A stretch of DNA of 64,000 nucleotides from Paraflavisolibacter caeni (GCF_025628885.1 NZ_JAOTIF010000008.1:158458-222457); one strand, 5' to 3'; shown: positions 50,822 through 60,606, numbered from the stretch's first letter. A program made the numbers and translations. The notes: generated by a model from the letters alone, not told the origin.

Positions 50822-51937
50822 ATGACTGAAAACCCAAACTGGTACACCATCAACAATATCAGCGAATTTGATTCACCGGCGCTGCTCATCTACCTGGATC
50901 GCGTGCAAAATAACATTGCACAGATCAAAGGCATGATCGATGATGTGGCAAGATTGCGTCCGCACGTCAAAACTCACAAGACAAAAGAAGCCTCATTGTT
51001 GTTAATGGAAGCTGGCATCCGCAAATTCAAATGCGCCACCATAGCCGAAGCAGAAATGCTTGCTGATATTGAAGCCCCGGATGTGTTGCTGGCATATCAG
51101 CCTGTTGGTCCCAAAATAGAACGATTCATATCCCTGGTCATCACTTTTCCTGCAACCAGGTTTTCCTGCCTGGTTGATGATTATAAGGTGGCACAGCAGC
51201 TCTCCGAACGGGCAGTTGAGGCCAATCTTGACATCCCGGTTTATCTAGATGTGAACGTAGGCATGAACCGGACCGGAGTGATTCCGGACAAAGCAATCGA
51301 CTTGTATACTGTTTGCTCCTATTTGGAAGGGATTACGCCCATAGGTCTGCATGTATACGATGGGCATATTGGTGATAAAGATTTTGAAAAAAGAAAACAG
51401 CAGTGCGATGAGGCCTATGCACTGGTTGAAGAACTGAAAAAACAACTGATGAAAGCCGGTCTTGAAAAACCCATCATCATCGCAGGAGGCTCACCAACGT
51501 TTCCGATCCATGCGCAAAGGAAAAAAGTGGAATGCAGTCCAGGCACTTTTATTTTCTGGGACGACGGCTATACACAAAAGCTTTCAGAACAACCATTCCA
51601 GACTGCAGCATTGGTATTGACGCGCATCATTTCCCTGCCTTCTGAAACAATGTTGTGTACTGACCTCGGGCATAAGTCTATCGCAGCCGAGAATCCATTG
51701 GGTAATCGTGTTTCCTTTCTCAATGCTCCGGATCTCAAGGTAATTAGCCAAAGTGAAGAACACCTGGTACTGCAGGCAGAAAAAGGGCATCACTACAAGG
51801 TTGGAGACGTATTGTATGGCCTGCCCTATCATATTTGTCCTACCTGTGCACTCTATGAAAAGGGTTTGGTAGTGGAGAATGGAAGCGTCACAAACGAGTG
51901 GCCCATTATTTCCAGGAACCGTAAAATTTTATTCTAA
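50822..51937 (+). CDS. D-threonine aldolase-like PLP enzyme
   Basis: 371 residues from the ATG at 50822 (MTENPNWYTINNI); an earlier in-frame ATG at 50786 would overlap RidA. The alanine-racemase-like barrel has the PLP lysine in RPHVKTHKTKEASLLL, then CATIAEAEML and the conserved NVGMNRTG. The C-terminal metal-binding part has HICPTCALYEKGLVV, with His and Cys ligands as in D-threonine/D-serine aldolases and dehydratases. Expected reaction: cleavage of D-threonine-type beta-hydroxy D-amino acids. Confidence 0.88.
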   Translation: MTENPNWYTINNISEFDSPALLIYLDRVQNNIAQIKGMIDDVARLRPHVKTHKTKEASLLLMEAGIRKFKCATIAEAEMLADIEAPDVLLAYQPVGPKIERFISLVITFPATRFSCLVDDYKVAQQLSERAVEANLDIPVYLDVNVGMNRTGVIPDKAIDLYTVCSYLEGITPIGLHVYDGHIGDKDFEKRKQQCDEAYALVEELKKQLMKAGLEKPIIIAGGSPTFPIHAQRKKVECSPGTFIFWDDGYTQKLSEQPFQTAALVLTRIISLPSETMLCTDLGHKSIAAENPLGNRVSFLNAPDLKVISQSEEHLVLQAEKGHHYKVGDVLYGLPYHICPTCALYEKGLVVENGSVTNEWPIISRNRKILF

Positions 51938-51952
51938 GCCATAAATAACCCT

Positions 51953-53026
51953 ATGTTTATTATCGATGCCCACCTGGACCTGGCCATGAATGCTATGGAA
52001 TGGAACAGGGACTTGAGCAAACCTGTCAACGAGATCAATGCCCGTGAAGCAGGGCTGACCGATAAACCGGATCGTGGTAAGGCTACTGTTTCACTGCCTG
52101 AATTACGCAAAGGCAATGTGGGATTGGTAGTGGCAACACAAATTGCCCGCTATGTAGCACCGGACAATCCTTTGCCTGGCTGGCATTCGGCGGAGCAGGC
52201 CTGGGCACAGACACAAGGGCAATTAGCCTGGTATAAGGTAATGGAAGCAAAGGGAGAAATGGTCGCAATAACAGATCTGCAAACGCTGGAAAAACACCTG
52301 GCTTTGTGGATGAATGGTGAACCCAATGAAGAAAAGCCCGTTGGATATATCCAGAGCCTGGAAGGTGCCGATTCATTGATCGACTTGTCATACGTAGAAA
52401 AAGCCTGGCAATATGGATTACGTGCGATAGGTCCTGCACACTATGGCCCCGGCCGTTATGCTCAAGGCACAGACGCGCATGGATTCATGGGCGCAAGAGG
52501 AAAAGCGTTGCTCCGGGAAATGGAACGGTTGAACATCATCCTGGATGTGACACATTTGTGCGATGACAGTTTTTGGGAAGCACTGGATCATTTTAACGGA
52601 CCTGTATGGGCCAGTCACAACAATGTACGGTCCATAGTAAACCATAACCGCCAGTTTAGTGATGAACAGATCAAAGAACTGATCAACCGCGATGCTGTCA
52701 TTGGTGGCGCATTGGATGCCTGGATGATGGTGCCCAACTGGATCAGAGGGCAATCAACACCTGAGGCCATGAACTGTAAGCTCGAAATACTGATCGATCA
52801 CATTGACCATATCTGCCAGCTGGCTGGCAATGCTCTGCATATAGGTATCGGATCAGACCTCGATGGTGCCTTTGGCAAAGAACAATGTCCTTATGACCTC
52901 GAAACTATAGCCGACCTGCAAAAGCTACCGCAGTTATTAACTAAAAGAGGTTATGCACAAACAGACATTGAAAACATTATGCACAACAACTGGTTAAGGT
53001 TTTTGAAAAGGGTATGGATGAAGTAA
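51953..53026 (+). CDS. M19-family (membrane) dipeptidase
   Basis: 357 residues. The zinc ligands are DAHLDLA near the start, the bridging Glu in IQSLEGADSLID, and His residues in LDVTHLCDDSFW and VWASHNNVRSIVNHNRQFSD. The late aspartate is in IGIGSDLDGAFG. The gene begins 15 bases after the aldolase-like stop. M19 enzymes split dipeptides, often with a D-residue at the C-terminal side, which links it to the upstream D-amino-acid enzymes. Confidence 0.92.
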   Translation: MFIIDAHLDLAMNAMEWNRDLSKPVNEINAREAGLTDKPDRGKATVSLPELRKGNVGLVVATQIARYVAPDNPLPGWHSAEQAWAQTQGQLAWYKVMEAKGEMVAITDLQTLEKHLALWMNGEPNEEKPVGYIQSLEGADSLIDLSYVEKAWQYGLRAIGPAHYGPGRYAQGTDAHGFMGARGKALLREMERLNIILDVTHLCDDSFWEALDHFNGPVWASHNNVRSIVNHNRQFSDEQIKELINRDAVIGGALDAWMMVPNWIRGQSTPEAMNCKLEILIDHIDHICQLAGNALHIGIGSDLDGAFGKEQCPYDLETIADLQKLPQLLTKRGYAQTDIENIMHNNWLRFLKRVWMK

Positions 53027-53039
53027 TGATAACCTGCGT

Positions 53040-54200
53040 TCAAAAAGTCACCTTCTCTGTCTTTGAATCCACTCTCATCACCGACTCCTGGTGAAACTGC
53101 TTGCAGTAACTCCCCGTGATAAATTGTATGGAAGTTTCAAAGCCTGGATCGTCCTGGTGATAAATAACAACAACCTTTGACCGTTCACGTACAATTCTCT
53201 TTTGCTTTTCACTATACCACTGCCCATAACCATCAATGACAGTCAGGCCATCAGGAAACTTAGGCGTAATATAACGGCTTAAGAATTGTTGCCATTGTTG
53301 TTCCGTAACTGTTTTGCCATCATAGCTCATTCCAAAATAGAGTTCCGTCTTATAATAATCCTTGGCTTGCTGATGACTGGCTTTAGGCAAAGCCTCAATG
53401 ATACACCCAACAAATTTGGCTGCATTTTTAGAAGCAATCTGTAAAAACTGGCTGAAGTTTACCTCCGCATCACTACCCGCCAGGTCACTGATACTCCTGA
53501 TGATCAAAAAGGGCACTTTCTGCTGATGACATACCTGGGCAACAGCCCCTCCTTCCATTTCAACAGCTTGTGCATGGAGTGTCTTTTTGAGCTCCAGCTT
53601 CTTTTGAACAGAAGAAATAAATTGATCACCGGTGGCAACGATTCCGTTGGTAATAACAGGCGCCCTCGACAACTGTTGAATGACGATAGGTTCGAGCATA
53701 ATGCTGGCAGACTGTAACTTTGCCGTGCTTAACAACAAAGAGTCAGCCTTAAAGAAAACCGGGTTCTTACTTTGATCTATAGGATTCTGGGCACCCCAGT
53801 ACTGGAATGCATTACCATCAGTCAAAGTGCCGAAATCATGTTGCACTACGCTGTCAGCAATCACGATGTCACCAATATGGATATCCTGGTCAATACTCCC
53901 TGCCACACCTGTAAACAACACCCTCGACGGCTTGAAATGCTGCAACAACATCGTACAGGTCATTGCGGCATTGACCTTACCAATACCTGATACGACAAAA
54001 ACCACATTCCTTTTCTTGATATACCCCTTGATGAATTGAATACCGCCTACGTTTACTTCATGCCTGTTTTCAATCATGCCATCATAAGCAGCTATTTCCT
54101 GCGGCATGGCACCGATGACCGCGGTAAGATCCTGGGCACTTACCTTTTGAATGAATAAACTGAACAATAAGATGGCTACAAAATAGTTCCTATAATGCAT
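53040..54200 (-). CDS. Secreted MTA/SAH-nucleosidase-like protein fused to a DUF3574-like domain
   Basis: 386 residues from the ATG at 54200, chosen for the signal peptide MHYRNYFVAILLFSLFIQKV ending SAQ. Residues 25-270 are a nucleoside phosphorylase/MTA nucleosidase fold: AVIGAMPQEIAAYDG, VVSGIGKVNAAMTCTMLLQH, VEMEGGAVAQVC, and RSISDLAG with the catalytic Asp. Residues 283-386 (TELYFGMSYDGKTVTEQQW, ITPKFPDGLTVIDGYGQW) match the DUF3574 pattern, normally a separate small secreted protein. A periplasmic nucleosidase with this tail is unusual. It ends 13 bases past the M19 gene, tail to tail. Confidence 0.82.
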   Translation of the reverse strand: MHYRNYFVAILLFSLFIQKVSAQDLTAVIGAMPQEIAAYDGMIENRHEVNVGGIQFIKGYIKKRNVVFVVSGIGKVNAAMTCTMLLQHFKPSRVLFTGVAGSIDQDIHIGDIVIADSVVQHDFGTLTDGNAFQYWGAQNPIDQSKNPVFFKADSLLLSTAKLQSASIMLEPIVIQQLSRAPVITNGIVATGDQFISSVQKKLELKKTLHAQAVEMEGGAVAQVCHQQKVPFLIIRSISDLAGSDAEVNFSQFLQIASKNAAKFVGCIIEALPKASHQQAKDYYKTELYFGMSYDGKTVTEQQWQQFLSRYITPKFPDGLTVIDGYGQWYSEKQKRIVRERSKVVVIYHQDDPGFETSIQFITGSYCKQFHQESVMRVDSKTEKVTF

Positions 54201-54531
54201 AAGCAGCAGTATTAGATAAGCCTGCAAAATAAAAGGAAACTGGCAATGGTTGCCGCCCAAACACCCCTGTTCAACTGGAGAATGCCCACACCCGTCGTAA
54301 AATCTCGCGAAACATTAGTATTTTCTTCATCTTCATAATGGAGTCAAAGTATGGCATTTCAAATTGCCGTCCGACAAAAGAAAATCCAGTCTCCGAATCA
54401 TCATGCTACCCTGCTTGAAAAGACCACGAACGTTTGTTTTTGGCTAGGGTTATTATTTCCTCTCTTAAAACAGATCGTACCAAAACTGCTTATTTATTTA
54501 ATAACATGATAAAGATTTGGTGAAGATCCAT

Positions 54532-57492
54532 ATGAAACCGACTACAGTGTTTTCCATCAAAAAGCAACCCCTTAAGGTACTTTTTGCCGTTGCCCTATTG
54601 TTGCTGTGCAGCCTGACTTTTCTTTTGATAAAAAGAATAAGCTATATGAACCAGGCTGCAAACTGGGTAAACCAAACCAACGTGGTGCGGCTGTCTTTAT
54701 CCGAAACCCTTTCAAAGCTCAAAGACGTCGAAGTCGACCAGCGTGGCTTCCTGCTGTCCAAAGACTCTTCCTTCCTCGACAATAGCAACATGAACAAAGA
54801 GCGTGTCATGAAACACCTCGACACCCTGCGGGCGCTGGTGAGCGACAACCCCGTACAGTTAAAACAGGCAGATACCCTGAATAACCTGGTAAACAAAAGG
54901 CTTGATTTGCTTCAGACGCTGAGGGCTAACTATGGCAATAAAGTTGCTCCCTTTGGTCCTAGCCTGACAACAGACCTTCTAACCGGGAAACAGGTGATGG
55001 ATGCAGTGAAAGACCGCTTGCAGATCATGGAGAACATAGAGAAGCAACTGCTGAAACAGCATATCACAACGAATAAACACTATGTGTTCACCACTCCCTT
55101 CTACGCTATCCTATTAACCACAGCAGCCCTGCTCATCATCTTGTTTGCAATTATGAAACTGGATAAGCAGCTAAACCTTTCTAATCAGGAGGGTCAGCTG
55201 GCCGGGAAGGAAGCAAAGAAGGCTGGCGCTCTCCTGGAAAATGCAGAGCATAGTGCGCACATAGCCTCCTGGGAATGGAACCTGGCAACCCAATACATAG
55301 ATCGCTCCGATAACCTGTATCGCTTGTTTGGTTATGAACCAGGCAGTTTTAAAACCGACACCTGCTACGTTTTAGAATTGATGGACAAAGAAGACCGTGA
55401 CAACGCCCTGCAAAAGATAGAGCAGTGCCGCGTCCAGGGTATCAGTACTTGTACCTGCCAGTTCTGGGCTACCTGCAAAAATGGTGAGCGCAGGTATTTT
55501 CAATGCATTACCTGGTTCAGTAAAAATGAAAAGGGTGAAGAGATCATAACTGGTACCACCCAGGACATCACCGAAGAATACCTTTTAAAACAGGAAGCAA
55601 AAAAACGTGCTTATTTAACGGAACAGGTGGTGGAGCATAATGAGGATTTGATCCTGGTGCTGGATACAGAATTAAGGGTTACACTATTCAACAAGTCATA
55701 CGAAAAAGCTTTTGGAACAACAAGAAGCGAGGTGCTGGGAAAAAAGGTGACAGAAGTTTTCCCCTATATCGGGGATGTCAAATTAAGCCTGATAAAAGAA
55801 GCACTGGAAGGAAAAGAAACCATCAGGCAACAGCTCGGCTTCCTGAAAGACCAGCGAACCGGGGAGATCAGCTTTATTCCCCTAAGAGATAGCCAGGGCA
55901 ATTTTGAAGGAATGCTGCTCATCGTTCACGACATTACAGAACTAAAACAGGCCACTGAACTCCTGCAGGATCACAACATCAGGTTCGAGCAGGCCGAACA
56001 GGCTGGAAATCTTGGTTCTTACCGCCGCAACGTGCAAACGGGTGACGCTACTATATCTGACAATCTATATCGCCTGTTTGGTGTTGAACCGGGCAGTGTG
56101 ACACCTTCCCTTGAACTCTTTTTTGAATTTCTGCATCCGGAAGACAAGCTAAAGACAATTGAAGCCGTTCATAGAAATGTTATTACCGGTGTTATTGCTC
56201 CTGTCCGCTGCAGGATCATCAGGAAAGATGGCGCCATACGGTATATAAAAGCTTCAGCCATCCCTGTCCGGAACGAAAAAGGCCAAACGGTGATTTATGG
56301 CAGCATCCTGGATGTTACCGAAGAAGAAATGCTGAAACAGGAACTGGAACAACGGACCGCTTTAATGGAATCGATCATTGAAAATACCGATAACCTTATT
56401 TCCGCTGTCGACACCGATATGCGCTACATGATCTGGAACAAAACCATTGAAAATACGCTTGGCCTGCAAAGAGAAGATGTCATCGGTAAAAAGCTGCTGG
56501 AAGTTTTTCCTGAAGTGGAAAAGCATCCAAATTTCAGGTTGATCCAACAAGGTCTCAAAGGACACCCTTCTTATAGAATTGAGTATATAGATAACAGGAG
56601 TGGCACTACCGCAGAAACCAGCCATACTCCTTTAAGGGACAATGAAGGCAAGGTTACAGGGTTGCTCATAGTTTCGCACGACATTACAGAAAGGAAAAGG
56701 GCTGCCAAAATACTGGAAGAAGTCAATACAGAGTTGAAATTAAAGAATAAACAACTGCTGCAGAGCAATGAAGAACTCACCTCCTTCAACTATGTGGCCA
56801 GCCATGACCTGCAGGAGCCGCTGCGTAAAATTCAAACCTTTGCCAACTTCCTGGAAGAATCAGAGCCGGGATTATCAGAACAGGGCAAAAACAGCGTGAA
56901 AAGAATGCAACTGGCTGCCGCCCGTATGCGCAATCTGATTAAAGACCTGCTTGCCTTCTCAAGGGTCGAGATGGAAAGCGAATTACAGGAACTGGTAGAC
57001 CTCAATAGGGTTTTAACAGCCGCTACGTCTTCACTGAAAAATGCCATCAATGAAAAAGGTGCCACCATTATAGCCGGTGAACTACCTGTTGTGCAGGGCG
57101 TTGCTTTCAAATTGCAGCAGTTGTTTCAGAATCTCATTGGCAATGCCATGAAATACTGTAGCCTCGGTAATACCCCTGTGATCAACATTACCAGCCATAA
57201 AGTATTAGCTGGCAAAGATACCGACTTAGGCTTGCAGCCGGGTACAGAATATCATCACATCTGCTTCAAAGACAACGGCATTGGCTTTGAGCAACAGTAC
57301 GCAGATAAGATATTCGAATTATTCCAGCGCCTGCATACACAAAATGAATACCCAGGCACCGGACTTGGACTGGCTATCTGTAAAAAGATCGTTCAGGTTC
57401 ATGGCGGCCATATTCTGGCATCCAGCCAGCCCGGTGAAGGTTCACTGTTCGAAATATATTTACCTGTAGCAGAAGTAATGGAAGCAGTATAA
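54532..57492 (+). CDS. CHASE3/PAS multi-domain sensor histidine kinase
   Basis: 986 residues from the ATG at 54532; a TTG at 54517 is in frame but unlikely. Helix 1 is at about 15-37, a CHASE3 sensory domain at 38-170 (VDQRGFLLSKDSSFLDNS), and helix 2 at about 187-210. Four PAS domains lie between about 235 and 730 (SWEWNLATQYIDRSDNLYRL, NEDLILVLDTELRVTLFNKS, and two more). The HisKA domain has His758 in NYVASHDLQEPLRKIQTF. The ATPase domain has KDNGIGFEQQYADKIFELFQ and GTGLGLAICKKI. No receiver domain. An orphan by position; its partner regulator is elsewhere. Confidence 0.92.
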   Translation: MKPTTVFSIKKQPLKVLFAVALLLLCSLTFLLIKRISYMNQAANWVNQTNVVRLSLSETLSKLKDVEVDQRGFLLSKDSSFLDNSNMNKERVMKHLDTLRALVSDNPVQLKQADTLNNLVNKRLDLLQTLRANYGNKVAPFGPSLTTDLLTGKQVMDAVKDRLQIMENIEKQLLKQHITTNKHYVFTTPFYAILLTTAALLIILFAIMKLDKQLNLSNQEGQLAGKEAKKAGALLENAEHSAHIASWEWNLATQYIDRSDNLYRLFGYEPGSFKTDTCYVLELMDKEDRDNALQKIEQCRVQGISTCTCQFWATCKNGERRYFQCITWFSKNEKGEEIITGTTQDITEEYLLKQEAKKRAYLTEQVVEHNEDLILVLDTELRVTLFNKSYEKAFGTTRSEVLGKKVTEVFPYIGDVKLSLIKEALEGKETIRQQLGFLKDQRTGEISFIPLRDSQGNFEGMLLIVHDITELKQATELLQDHNIRFEQAEQAGNLGSYRRNVQTGDATISDNLYRLFGVEPGSVTPSLELFFEFLHPEDKLKTIEAVHRNVITGVIAPVRCRIIRKDGAIRYIKASAIPVRNEKGQTVIYGSILDVTEEEMLKQELEQRTALMESIIENTDNLISAVDTDMRYMIWNKTIENTLGLQREDVIGKKLLEVFPEVEKHPNFRLIQQGLKGHPSYRIEYIDNRSGTTAETSHTPLRDNEGKVTGLLIVSHDITERKRAAKILEEVNTELKLKNKQLLQSNEELTSFNYVASHDLQEPLRKIQTFANFLEESEPGLSEQGKNSVKRMQLAAARMRNLIKDLLAFSRVEMESELQELVDLNRVLTAATSSLKNAINEKGATIIAGELPVVQGVAFKLQQLFQNLIGNAMKYCSLGNTPVINITSHKVLAGKDTDLGLQPGTEYHHICFKDNGIGFEQQYADKIFELFQRLHTQNEYPGTGLGLAICKKIVQVHGGHILASSQPGEGSLFEIYLPVAEVMEAV

Positions 57493-57508
57493 TGAATGAC
57501 AACTGAAC

Positions 57509-59059
57509 TTACTCCGCTCCATCAGCCTTCGCCCTTTGTATGGCAAAGTCACCAACCTTCTGACCACAGGTATACCCTACCTCGCAATCACTCCTGAAGT
57601 GAATGGCTCCATACAGGCGCGACATCTTGGCTTCCTCGGCCATCTGGGCGTAATCAGTGGCCCTGGAAGGGAGGATATGTCCTAAAATAGTGGCCGCAGC
57701 AGCACTGAAAGTGGAATGCCCGGATACATAGGATGGGAAATTGGGTAAACCCGTTAATGTTTTGATCCGTGGATCCACCTGTGAAGGCCTGGGATTATAA
57801 TACGTGAACTTGGCATCCCAACACACTATAGCCGCATCCATCATCGCCATATTCAGCAATGCAAAATTCCTGGCCCAACGCACCTCACTTAAATTTTCTT
57901 TGATGAAATCTTCCGCGGCAATACTGTTCCAGTGACCCGGTGGCGTGACCGTACTCACACCATCAGCCCAGAAATGAATGATCCGCATCCTTTCCCTGGT
58001 GGGATGTTCACTATAATACAATACTTCTTCAGTCTCTTCCTTGAACTTCTGGGAGGAAGTAGATGGCGGCGGACCGGGACGGATCTGGGTCACCAAAGTC
58101 AACGAATCGAACAAGAAGGTTCTCACCTTGCCAAACAAGGGCAACATGGGCGGACGCTTGGGTACTTCCTGGCTAATCCAGTAACCTTCACCCTTGGCGA
58201 TACAATCCTTTTCCATCTGGTCCCATACAGCTGCCGTTCCTACGGCTGCTCCAGCCCTATCGGTCCGGGCACGGGCTACAAACTTTTGCGCCACTAACTT
58301 GCCCAGCGCTTCACCTGCCTCCAGGTCGCTACGTACATTGGCCCCTGCAATGATCCGTGATCGCTTATGTTCATCTGCTTTTTGCTGGATAAAATCCTGT
58401 TCACCGGGAAATAGCAACTTCAGCATTTCAGTGGCTACACCGGCGATCACAGCATCCTCTGACGGATAGGAAGGCAGATCCGACTTAGGAATCAATACAT
58501 TTAAATTAGCGTCCACCTTATAGGGTGCTGGCCGGTTGTATAATTTTTTATAGTACCAGGCAGCTACCAGGGCATCGTATTGCGCTGCACTGAAATAGGC
58601 ATACGCCCTGGCTGCATAGGGAGGATTGGCAAATGGGAACTGTGGATAGGCTAACGGATTACTGGCATTGGGAATGGGATAGGTGCCATCAGGATTCTGA
58701 TACGGGGGCAGGTTGTATTTAGCCACCAGTTCGCGCAGGATTTCGTTCCAACGCAATACAGCCCCGGCACTCCAGTAGTTGACGAGGCTTTTTTCCTCAC
58801 CGGTCAGATCTTTCTGCCAGGCTTTGATTTCATTCACCTGGGCTACATAATCGGGCGTATTAGTGGGTGCAGGTGCCGGCACATTAAATTCAGAGGCACT
58901 TGCCAGTAAAACAGGTTTCCAGCTTCCGGCATCGATATCCATATTAGCTGGTGCTAAGGCAGGAGCATTGTTGGTTCTTTCATCAATGCTTTTAGAACAG
59001 GAGGTCACCAAGAGGGATCCGGCAACCATAATGAACGTATATAGGAAGAGTGATTTCAT
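57509..59059 (-). CDS. Vanadium-haloperoxidase-like/PAP2 lipoprotein
   Basis: 516 residues. The lipoprotein signal ends SLLVTSC, so it should be attached to a membrane. The PAP2 signature of vanadium haloperoxidases and acid phosphatases is present: KFTYYNPRPSQ, FPSYVSGHSTFSAAAAT, and SRLYGAIHFRSDCEVG with the His and Arg of the vanadate/phosphate site. The long helical N-terminal region is typical of the haloperoxidase branch. Phosphatase or haloperoxidase activity cannot be told apart by sequence. An 18-base gap to the upstream barrel gene indicates an operon. Confidence 0.85.
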   Translation of the reverse strand: MKSLFLYTFIMVAGSLLVTSCSKSIDERTNNAPALAPANMDIDAGSWKPVLLASASEFNVPAPAPTNTPDYVAQVNEIKAWQKDLTGEEKSLVNYWSAGAVLRWNEILRELVAKYNLPPYQNPDGTYPIPNASNPLAYPQFPFANPPYAARAYAYFSAAQYDALVAAWYYKKLYNRPAPYKVDANLNVLIPKSDLPSYPSEDAVIAGVATEMLKLLFPGEQDFIQQKADEHKRSRIIAGANVRSDLEAGEALGKLVAQKFVARARTDRAGAAVGTAAVWDQMEKDCIAKGEGYWISQEVPKRPPMLPLFGKVRTFLFDSLTLVTQIRPGPPPSTSSQKFKEETEEVLYYSEHPTRERMRIIHFWADGVSTVTPPGHWNSIAAEDFIKENLSEVRWARNFALLNMAMMDAAIVCWDAKFTYYNPRPSQVDPRIKTLTGLPNFPSYVSGHSTFSAAAATILGHILPSRATDYAQMAEEAKMSRLYGAIHFRSDCEVGYTCGQKVGDFAIQRAKADGAE

Positions 59060-59077
59060 GACTTCATGTTTAAAAGT

Positions 59078-60007
59078 TCAGGATTTTGGCTTTTTGCAGA
59101 AGTAAAAAGCATAGAACAGGCCGGCATTATAGGCTGTCGCCTGCCCCGCGTTCCTCCCTGCTATTGTATAATTACCGCCGGCATACACATCCAGGTTGGC
59201 CAGTTGCTTCACCGTGTACTTCAGGTTCACACCTACAGTCGTTGCATTCATGCGGTTGCTGGGAAAGGGCATGTTGTTTTTGGTGATGTCAAAGCCTCCC
59301 AGTGTCGTCATGTTGGTTAGCAACGCTTCCGCTATCAGGTATCTTCCGCGGTAGCCTGTTCGCAATTGGTAGTTAGCCACATTAGGCATCTTTATCTCAT
59401 CGGTGAGGTGCAACTCGGTATCATAATAGGAATCCCTGTCCAGCTTTACATTACTACGCCATACATAAGCCGCAGAACCGGTAGCGGTAAATCTTTTGTG
59501 TTTGTAATCGACCATGCCTCTTGCCGTAATATTCGTGGAGCCCAGTCCTATGGACATGGGTAAAAAATCAATAACATAATCGGCCAAAGGAGTAGAGAAG
59601 CCTCCTATGGTAAATAGCGAGATTTTATTCTTCCCGAAGGTCCAGGTAACAGGTTTCCATTTTACAAACAGGGACAGGTCCTGCACGCCTTTCATTGAGT
59701 GTAATGTTCCGGCAGAAGCCTTTGTCCATACATAAGGAGCGCCTGCCATGATGTTCAAGCGGTCGGTAATGCCATAATTGGCCATATACATGACCGATTG
59801 GGTACTTACCGTTCCCATGTTTTTATTATCTCGTTTGAAGGTCCCTTCCCAGTAATGATCCCAGGAAGCATAATTGTACATAAAACCGTTGCAGAATTGA
59901 TATTTATTCATCATGATGGCATCCAGGTCTGTTTGTGCATGGCTACGTGCAGGCACAAGCAGGAGCATGAATGGTATCACGACTAAGACTGTTAACATTC
60001 TTTTCAT
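59078..60007 (-). CDS. Outer-membrane beta-barrel protein paired with the haloperoxidase
   Basis: 309 residues from the ATG at 60007 (MKRMLTVLVVIPFMLLL), with the signal ending SHAQ; the frame extends to 60070. Barrel strands are visible (YGITDRLNIMAGAPYVWTKA, LSLFVKWKPVTWTFGKNKIS, GVNLKYTVKQLANLDVYAGG) and the end is NAGLFYAFYFCKKPKS. It resembles meta-pathway/transporter-type outer-membrane proteins. It is likely cotranscribed with the 57509 gene, so the two may process and pass one substrate. Confidence 0.72.
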   Translation of the reverse strand: MKRMLTVLVVIPFMLLLVPARSHAQTDLDAIMMNKYQFCNGFMYNYASWDHYWEGTFKRDNKNMGTVSTQSVMYMANYGITDRLNIMAGAPYVWTKASAGTLHSMKGVQDLSLFVKWKPVTWTFGKNKISLFTIGGFSTPLADYVIDFLPMSIGLGSTNITARGMVDYKHKRFTATGSAAYVWRSNVKLDRDSYYDTELHLTDEIKMPNVANYQLRTGYRGRYLIAEALLTNMTTLGGFDITKNNMPFPSNRMNATTVGVNLKYTVKQLANLDVYAGGNYTIAGRNAGQATAYNAGLFYAFYFCKKPKS

Positions 60008-60087
60008 GACTGGTCTTTTAAAGAGTAGAAGCAGCATTAAGAAAACGCCCGGTAATTGCCTGCCCGCCATAACGCGTGCGTGGGCAA

Positions 60088-60112
60088 CTCCCCTTTAGGG
60101 GCTGGGGATGTG
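60088..60112 (+). repeat. Dispersed intergenic hairpin repeat, copy 2
   Basis: CTCCCCTTTAGGGGCTGGGG followed by ATGTG, one base different from the copy at 1559-1583. It lies just upstream (on the minus strand) of the barrel gene and after the 60127 gene. Confidence 0.7.
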
Positions 60113-60126
60113 ATTTGTTGGAAATT

Positions 60127-60606
60127 TCACTCCGGCGGTTCATCAATGGAACTAGTAAAACCGCTTTCCATAAAAGCAGTTTTCAATTCCCAATAGGTAT
60201 GCTTGAGGGAACTCAGCCCTTGAAGTGCAGATGTTTGCTTTTCCTGGTCAAAGTCACCGATATAACATTTCATGGCCTTGACAAAAGAAGATGCTCTTTC
60301 ACTTTCATGTCCCGCGCCCTGCACTGCTTTTGCCAGGATATGCTCAGTACTTTTAATCACCTCTTTGGCAGTATTTGGAATGCATTTGAAGATCATGTAG
60401 CCGTCTACCATCTTTCTTTCGACATACGTATAGGACTTACCGTCGATTTCAATGGTACCATAACAACGTTCAAATTGATCCCAGGTGATTTGATAAGGCA
60501 GTTGAAGCGGCGCCCGGACCTCGACCAGCTGCGATTCATCGTAGTCATTGATGTCAATACGAGCCTCCAGCTGAAGATCAGCTTTTTGCTGCAGATAGCT
60601 CAGCAC
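60127..60606 (-). CDS. Unknown protein with probable N-terminal membrane anchor; start disputed
   Basis: 159 residues from a GTG at 60606 (acidic body ARIDINDYDESQLVEV, YVERKMVDGYMIFK). The same frame stays open 44 codons further to 60738 and encodes a clear membrane helix (RFAAILFLSLLLFNWFGYKL), but has no ATG, GTG or TTG there. An ATG with a perfect GGAGGAG signal at 60745-60751 lies one base out of frame at 60739. So the true gene probably starts near 60739 and carries a one-base shift, or uses an unusual start such as ATT. Function unknown. Confidence 0.6.
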   Translation of the reverse strand: MLSYLQQKADLQLEARIDINDYDESQLVEVRAPLQLPYQITWDQFERCYGTIEIDGKSYTYVERKMVDGYMIFKCIPNTAKEVIKSTEHILAKAVQGAGHESERASSFVKAMKCYIGDFDQEKQTSALQGLSSLKHTYWELKTAFMESGFTSSIDEPPE

